A DNA stretch of 64,000 nucleotides from Terfezia claveryi (Eukaryota > Ascomycota > Pezizomycetes > Pezizales > Pezizaceae): the NCBI GenBank assembly GCA_015179025.1, contig WHUX01000010.1, forward strand, positions 310,001 through 374,000, read 5' to 3'. The position numbers were made by a program, and so were the translations under genes. Shown in pieces: positions 57,428 through 64,000 of this stretch (position 1 is the stretch's first letter; each line of letters starts with the position of its first letter). A model generated the notes under the pieces. It made no database searches and was not told the DNA's origin. It was given only the letters and a program-made list of their open reading frames with translations.

Positions 57428-57885
57428 CTAGTTCCAGTGTATTGAGGGTAACTGTTGTGCATAGTGTAATAATTCAATCAAGCTCACTGGCAGACATCGG
57501 CACATAACATACGTATTGTAGGAATCACGTCAAGTACGGGTTTTCCTTCCAATTAAACGCACCTCATGAAACTCCCTGGGCGGTTTATGGCCGCATGGAA
57601 GTGTTGTTGTGAAAGCCATAGTACCCGGCTCAGGTTGAGTAATTCACAGGCTAGGGAAAAAGGGCTAATAATATAGTGTTTTTTGAAGCCAGCGTGCTCA
57701 AGTCTAGGACTACCCAGTGTAGTTTGGTTGGCTACCTGGGCATGAGATACGGCATGAGAACAGGATAGATAGCTGAGAGGAAAACATGGAGAAACCACTA
57801 GCTTGCTCCATGTTACTATTTCCATGAAAGCTCAACTGTATGGGGGCAAAAAAAACTTTAAAAGTTTGCCAGAGAAAAAAAAGAA

Positions 57886-57981
57886 TACCAGTGCGAAGAT
57901 TCAAACGTGGCGTGTGGGCCCGCGGGTCGTCTCGACCCGTTTTGACACGAGAGTGGGCGTGCTACCAATTGCATCACTGGC
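57886..57981 (-). tRNA. tRNA-like sequence, probably a pseudogene
   Basis: On the minus strand, GCCAGTG at 57981 pairs with CACTGGT near 57887 as an acceptor stem. A D-arm-like GCAATTGGTAGCAC and a T-loop-like TTTGAATC are in the right places, and TATTC plus eight Ts follow as a pol III stop. The T stem does not pair well, and the anticodon arm with an intron-like CGGGTCGAGACGACCCG cannot be resolved to one isotype. Confidence 0.4.
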
Positions 57982-59816
57982 TTTGGATGTTTGTATGTTA
58001 AGCGAGGAATATTAGTTAGATGGTGGTTTAAAGTCAGCGGGAAGTTATGTCGGGTGCATGTGAGGAACGTGACATAGATCACCATGTAGTCAGTGTTATT
58101 GATATTAGGTTTCATAGACTTCAACTGTACGTACAAGATAATCTAGTTTCTCTAAGAAGGATTGACCAAGGTCGATTCGATGGAGAGTAAAACCCGTTTC
58201 TCACTGATACTTCCCGACCCGACAATTTCGAGTCAATAGTCAGTCGTTCATGCATCCACTCAGACCTCAATGTTACTTAGCAAAAGTACTTTAGGATGCA
58301 AACTATTTAGAGTCTGTAGGCTCAAATACCTCTGGGATCATTATAGCGTTACCACAGCTAACTTCCTATAGCATAAGAGCTAGACTAAGAGTATTTATAT
58401 ATCGCGAACCCTTTCCCAATACCTACAAGACGGTCTTCTTGCAGTACCGGTATCTCCAGAACTCGCTACATAACTAATTTGAAAGATATATTTCTACCCA
58501 ATGGTCAAGACGCTTCTCGAAGTTAATGAATGGGACTGTCGACTGAGATTTCGGACATACAGTACAGTACAACTAAACCATCAAGCCATGGTGTTCCCAG
58601 TTCTAAGGCGGGAGTTTTCAGCGAGGTCCTAGGGCAACATCATTTCCCCTTTCACTAGAATCTTCATTAGTTGTTCAACATTTGCTGCTAACATCAGATT
58701 TGAGGGGCATGGGTACTTGCGCTTTCAAGGCAGCTTTCAAGCATTGGGATTGGTCAACAAATCTACGATATATTCAGGAGATACAGAATATGTATTCTTG
58801 GGGGATTTTCGGAGCAAGATATTGCAGTTGTTGGTAGTGATAGGTAATGTAGATTTTCTCTCCGCTAAAAGAATTCCAAACCTTACCTTGGGATTAGTCT
58901 GGTTGGCACAGGATAGGATTTCATACCTATGTCATTCTTCAACTTGTGTCTTCTGCATAAATGAAATCACAACATTTCAGTTCTTGTGATGTTCTTGATT
59001 TTTAAGTAGTGACTGAATACTGTATGTTTAGTCTAGCAATAGTATTAATATGTATGTACGTTTGGGGGTCCCACAACTTGCGATGAAAAGTCCGCTGCCC
59101 TTATGGAGATGTGGTGTGACGCATGACCTAAGCCGTCGAATCGTGGCTCGTTATTCTGACGTCCTGTTTTATACATTAGCGGTAGTCAAAAACTTTCCTG
59201 TATCATGTACCTACATACGGTACCTGGGGTTTTAGCGCAAGCCACATACTAGCCAAAAGAAGTGAAACATATTGACCGATACATACTGTGGAGGGTGTTG
59301 TGCCAACCAGCTACGATACAAATGAATAGAAGCTTTTGATAGCACGAGAACAAAGGATCCGACCGGCAACTTTTACATCATAACCGGCAATTAATTCTCT
59401 ACAAGAGGCGGTGCCTGAATTGATATATACAAGTATATTTTTTGTGGCAACAACATAGCGATCGACACATACATAGAGTCTTGGCAATATATTGCAATAG
59501 GCTGGTTGTGCCAACCAGACTACATAGGCAGCAATGGCCTTGCAACAAGCGACAGACTGTTATCGATAAAGTATTCTAACCTGCAGCTGCTGCGCCCTCG
59601 CTGCCAACGGTTTCATTTCTGCGGCTTTAGAGCTACTGTAAGTAGACGTAGCGGCACCGCCGCTGCCGTACTCCGCCGTAGTCAACTACCTCTGCCGATA
59701 TATGAACCTAACGTCACGTCGAGCCCCAGCTCGCTAGGCTTCGAATGTTCATAGTCCAACTGGGCGACTTTTTGGAACGACTCTTATGCTATCCCCACGG
59801 GACTGCAGCAGGAGCC

Positions 59817-61198
59817 ATGATCAGCCAAAGCACCACCAAAGCCGAACTATCGAATATTGGCGCACTCCCCAGGGAGATTCAATTCTCAATTCTAGATCTT
59901 CTTATTCAGCAGTACCACGACGCTGGGCGAGAAGGATACCAGCATGCTAAGGGCGTACTTACTCTCTTGCTTGTGTGCAAGACATGGTACAGCTATGGCA
60001 GCCGAAAGTTTTACAACCGAGTATACTTCGGCAGGGCATTCCAGTATTTTAAATTTGCAAAGCACCTACAGTCCAAGAATGGGGTGGGGATAAGAAAGTT
60101 GGTGAAGGAAGTTGTATTTGAGTTGTATGAAAGGCACGGCTCCCAAGAGGTGCTGGAGTCATACGTAATCCAGGAAATATTCAAGCTGTGCAGGAGGATT
60201 CGGACAGTGGATTTGAGGTGCAAATGGGTTAAGGTCCCACTTGGCACGGCTTGGAACAGCAAGCTAGGTGAGAACAGCTGGCGGTCTTCTGTGCACGTCA
60301 ATGGACATGAACTGACTAGTGGGCCCTGATACATTACAGCTGAGGCTATGAAGGTTTATGCAGACCCGGTCCGGTTTATCTATAATCACCCAAAAACGAG
60401 TTCCTTCATCTACGTCCAGGCCCTCCTCAGCACTAACATTCTTAGCTTCATGAAGAACCTTCAACGCCTCGATCTATACGTAGACCCTAACCCAGTGAGG
60501 CTGGCCCAGACCCTTGCACAACTTGCCGTAGTGCACATGACTGTCCGCGTTTACCTTCAAACGGATGATGATGGGGATGTTGAGTAAGTACACGGTATAT
60601 GTTCTGAAGGAATATACCATCTGTGCTCTCCCTGGGCTGTCGTGAACTACCTAACAGCTCATGTAGTTATACACAAGAAACCGAAGGAACAACACCAGAT
60701 CCCAACACGCACCTCGTACGGCCACATATATTCTTTCAGATTGTAGCGACCAATGGACATCTGAGAAAACTGGATATTGTGAGCCGGAAACATCACTTAA
60801 TGGCTCAAGAAATCCGCAGTCCATCAGAGGAGGCTATTGAAAAGTGGATCGATGAAACGGAATTTTGTGCTTTAAAGGTCACAATGTCTAGAGAATTCCC
60901 ACCTCCGATGGAGGAGGAATCCCTGACGAGTAACAGGAGGCGGGACCCAGGCCCAACGAGAAAATGGCTCGAGCATATGGAGAATTAGTGCGTTATTGGT
61001 TCATTTTGTATGAAATTATGCTGGTTATGTGGAGCTAACAGAAGGGAATGACTGCCTAGCGACCTTCTTTATGATCACGAGTCCGACGAAGATCCCTCCG
61101 ATTCGGAGTGGGAGCAAGACACCTATTTACCGACCAAGATATCAAATCGGATGTTCTTAATTTCACCCCCGGTTAGCCAGTTGGGCGATGACCAGTGA
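59817..61198 (+). CDS. F-box protein, four exons
   Basis: The exons are 59817-60267, 60340-60583, 60667-60987 and 61060-61198; introns of 72, 83 and 72 bp (GTGAGA, GTAAGT, GTGCGT donors) all keep the frame, giving about 384 residues. I chose the Met at 59817 (MISQSTTKAEL); the Met at 59745 would add 24 residues. An F-box-like segment comes first: LSNIGALPREIQFSILDLLI, then TLLLVCKTWYSYGSRKFYNRV. The rest resembles the long C-terminal region of fungal F-box proteins, with leucine-rich stretches (LLSTNILSFMKNLQRLDLYV) and an acidic end (YDHESDEDPSDSEWEQD). The family recruits substrates to SCF ubiquitin ligases; the target here is unknown. Short solo copies of the MITE motif lie in its upstream region at 59300 and 59507. 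Confidence 0.8.
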
Positions 61199-62089
61199 TG
61201 TGCTTATTGAAGCTGTGCAGTTGGTCAGAGAAGCTAGGATAATTACAAGCAATCGTTACATATAGCGAAATTAAGAAAGACTTTCAACCAAGGAAATAGC
61301 AGTAATTAGTTGGTGCTCCTTATTTTGTTAAGGCCACTCATTATTAAGGTTTAGTTGAAACCAAAGTTATTAGCATATGCCCTATCTCTGAGCATTATAC
61401 CCTATACTTTAGAATATGTCATTCTTGTCTAACTATCTAATACCAGATCTTGAATCTTTTCTGTGATTATTTACTGGATATCGTTTATCAGAGATTATAT
61501 AAATATATATCTAAGCCAGAGCAGGAATGCTAGCAACACGTGAGCCAGACTGAGCTTTAGCCCATCTGGGGGAGTTACTTGGCGTTGTCACGTGCACGAG
61601 ATCTGGATACGAGGCTACGCAGTAGCGGTTGTGTAACCAGACTCTCTTTGTACATATGGGTGGCATACATACCAAAGTTGCACTGCATACTTGTGCAACT
61701 TGTGCCCTGTATGTTGAGGCTCCCAACAGCGAATCATCATGCATCATTGTGCATGTATACTCATGTCTCACAGGTGGCTGAGCTGAGAGGTGGATAAAGC
61801 TGGTTGATGCCATGAGATTACGGTAGATGGTTTATATTTCATGCGATTATTTTATCAACGCCACGTTACACGCACTCCGACGGAGATCAGTTTATACGTG
61901 TGTCCCCCCCCCCAGCCCCCAGATTACGCTCCGGCTCCGCTTCTACACGCACAGCCTGGTAGTGAGGTTGCTTAACCCTCGTAACGGCCTGGATACCGGA
62001 GTACTAGACATACTTCGAAATTCTGGGGCTCTTGCCAGAGGGTCGTTTGGGTATTAAGTGCTTTGCGTCTGGACAGTAAACACACAACC

Positions 62090-64000
62090 ATGCCGGAAAC
62101 GCCAATGTCCAGTACCCCCATGGCTACAGGCGAGAAAGCCGATACCATATCTCCAGCCTTTCCTGCAGACCTAGAAACGCTGCTAGAGCTGACCACAAAT
62201 GCTGCCGCCCGCTCGGTTGACTACCTCCTGGTACATGAGCAGAGTTTCAAGCTCATCGAACACCTCACAGAGTTCCATGCTGCCATCACTCAGGCGAGAG
62301 AGCAGCTACGCCAGGTCACTAAGCATACTAGCATGAAAGCCCCAGCGGCCGAAACTCAGGAGGAGAAGAGTATGGAAGGCAAGGAAACCACAGGAGATAC
62401 CGAGAACATGGAAACCACAGGAAGCACAGAGGGCAGGGAGAGCACGGAGAGCACGGAGAGCACGGAGAGCACAGAGAGTACAGAGAACACAGGGGATGCA
62501 GAGGACACAGAGAGTGTAACTCCTGATGAGGAACTTGACCCGCCAGAGGGTGTTAACGCTGTGGGCGGGGACGCGAGTAGCGTGCAGCTATCGGATACCG
62601 CGCTGCAGTTGTTTCTGGATAAGAAGGAGAAAGCTGCGCCATTATCTGGAATGTGGAGTCAGCTGTTTGTTATGACAATGGAGAAGAAACGAGGTGCAAA
62701 TAATGCAGCGAGTGCATGTATGGATACTGGGCAGCCAGAGAACTGTGAGGTTTGTGTAAACGATACTCTCGATGCAGGGAAGCAACGAGGTGACGATAAG
62801 CCGCGAGAAGAGAATGGAAAGCATCCAACGGTCCACTTTGAGGAACCTCTACCAACTCTGGTTAGGTTGATGGACCGGCTGGCTCCTGTCATCGTAGAGA
62901 TAGGGTAGGTCTTCAAACTTTTCTGAGGTGGTCATAGAATGCACAATTATTTGACCCTGAACCAAGCCACCGGCTAACACTGCATCTATGTAGGCCGCAA
63001 TTGAAGGCCATGGCTGCCGTGGCAAAGGCTGAGGAGCAAGAGCTCAAAGAGAGCTCTGATACAATAACCTCAAAGCCTCTAGCAAAGTGGTGTACTTGTG
63101 GTGAGCATACAGAAGATGGCGATGACTCCTCTAGCACTAAGGACGATTCAGGTATAAAAAACCTTGACTACAAGATAATTCGCCGTACAGCCGCTAAATT
63201 GCTAATCCTCAATTTCTCAATACAGACGAGGAGGAGTCTACTGATCCCATGATCGACCATCTAAGAAAACAGTTCAAAATGTACAAAGACTTTACTACAC
63301 GTATAGCTGAAGATCCAGAACTGAGGAAAGACATTATTGAGACTATTGCCAGCAAAAGTGGGGGCATGTGAGTCACTTTTCCGATCGCTTCCCAGTCACG
63401 AAAAGAGTGCTAATCCTCGTAACCCTAATAGAGAGACAGTGGCCGACATTCACTTCGCGCGAGTGTCCCGCACACTCACTGTAAAGGGTGCACGGGAGGT
63501 CCTACTTGCCCTACCCTTGGGACCTGTGGATACTTATGCACTCGTGATGCGCGATATAGAAAAACACGAATCTCCAGACCGTGCACTCGCGAAGAAGGCT
63601 TTGATGTGGCTGACCAATGCCCTCCAGCCTCTCACGGTTACTGAATTTCTACATGTCCTGAACCCTGATCTATGTTACCATACATCCAAGGTCGGGAACT
63701 TCAAAGCGAAGGTCAAACGACTATGTGGGGCTCTTTTTGAACTCGGGCCGGGTGCAGATATTGTCTCCATAGCCCCTACGGTGAAACAATATCTCCAGAC
63801 TAATCACCCAGACTTATTCACTGATCCTCATTGGTCAATGGCTCACGATTGTATCCAATACTTCAATCTCCCTGAATTCGCTAAGGGATGTACGGAGTGG
63901 CCGCAGAAGAGGACTGACAAATTCCCATTTCTAGAGTATGCGGCGCATAACTGGGCTCGACACAGCCGTCGGGTGACTCCGGATAAGACTCAACAGATGA
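62090..64000 (+). CDS. STAND/NLR-like protein with winged-helix segment, no NACHT seen (partial)
   Basis: The exons are 62090-62904, 62994-63151, 63226-63367 and 63432 to beyond the window; three introns (89, 74 and 64 bp, branch CTAAC/CTAAT) keep the frame. The Met at 62090 follows CACAACC and is preferred over 62063. The N-terminal 270 residues are unknown, with a helix (LLELTTNAAARSVDYLLVHE) and a low-complexity STE repeat run. Exon 4 has LLALPLGPVDTYALVMRDIE, ALAKKALMWLTNALQPLTVTEF and, further on, FPFLEYAAHNWARHSR. These are the blocks of the winged-helix segment (GPI inositol-deacylase type) that follows NACHT in fungal NACHT-ankyrin proteins. No Walker A (GxxxxGKS/T) occurs before it. 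Ankyrin or other repeats may follow outside the window. Confidence 0.7.
62436..62493 (+). repeat. 9-bp coding repeat (GAGAGCACG)n
   Basis: About six copies of GAGAGCACG/GAGAGCACA encode Ser-Thr-Glu repeats inside exon 1 of the NLR-like gene. The unit is a multiple of three, so copy-number change would keep the frame. Confidence 0.8.

Noticed and set aside
1..64000. Telomeric repeats or rDNA
   Set aside because: No TTAGGG arrays or rRNA-like segments were seen, so a chromosome-end location is not supported directly.
43711..64000. A linked HET plus NLR incompatibility pair
   Set aside because: The HET gene and the NLR-like gene are about 16 kb apart with transposon debris and other genes between them, and the NLR-like gene has no HET or SesB-like domain in view.

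Overview
The window looks like an accessory, transposon-rich part of a filamentous ascomycete (Pezizomycotina) nuclear genome. Evidence: short spliceosomal introns of about 57-182 bp, most with good GT..AG ends (several also show CTAAC-type branch sites), intron-containing tRNA genes, a HET-domain gene, LaeA-like methyltransferases, an F-box gene, a STAND/NLR-like gene, and dead transposons whose stop codons are the C-to-T/G-to-A kind expected from repeat-induced point mutation (RIP). Genus or species cannot be told from this alone. Genes are sparse and long stretches hold nothing I can support as coding.

Left part (1-10.4 kb): a nested transposon stack. A pogo/Tigger-like DNA transposon (544-9718, TIRs and TA target duplication) carries a transposase riddled with stops, and a chromodomain Ty3/Gypsy retrotransposon (3064-9646, 558-bp LTRs, GGATA target duplication) sits inside it. 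The Gypsy copy is itself broken by several frameshifts and by a foldback insertion in gag. Next to it are a copia LTR fragment, a 57-bp repeat with three copies, and a 147-bp LTR-like insertion whose empty site is preserved in another copy of that repeat.

10.4-30 kb: a LINE ORF1 relic, tRNA-Arg, a transposase relic, a broken hypothetical gene (14.1 kb), a tRNA-like SINE candidate, a multi-pass membrane protein (19.4-20.7 kb), a helical protein made of two copies of one unknown domain (23.1-24.2 kb) and a two-exon low-complexity protein (26.9-29.1 kb).

30-46 kb: tRNA-Ser, a copia element reduced to LTR-PBS-gag/protease-PPT-LTR plus an inverted solo LTR, a hypothetical nuclear-type protein (35.7-36.8 kb), tRNA-Glu, a frameshifted LaeA-like methyltransferase (38.3-39.5 kb) and an apparently intact HET-domain gene (43.7-45.9 kb).

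46-64 kb: a second, apparently intact LaeA-like methyltransferase (51.8-53.2 kb), a 2.6-kb TIR element with minisatellites and a possible passenger ORF, a Tigger-like MITE, a swarm of about twenty copies of a 15-bp TIR motif (TAGTCTGGTTGGCAC), a four-exon F-box gene (59.8-61.2 kb), and the start of a gene carrying the winged-helix segment that normally follows NACHT, with no NACHT domain in front of it (62.1 kb to the window end).

The conserved genes (HET, F-box, NLR-like, LaeA-like) are typical of fungal accessory or subtelomeric compartments dealing with self/non-self recognition and regulation. There is no evidence that they form one operon-like cluster. All exon joins, alignments and family names were made by eye, without database searches.
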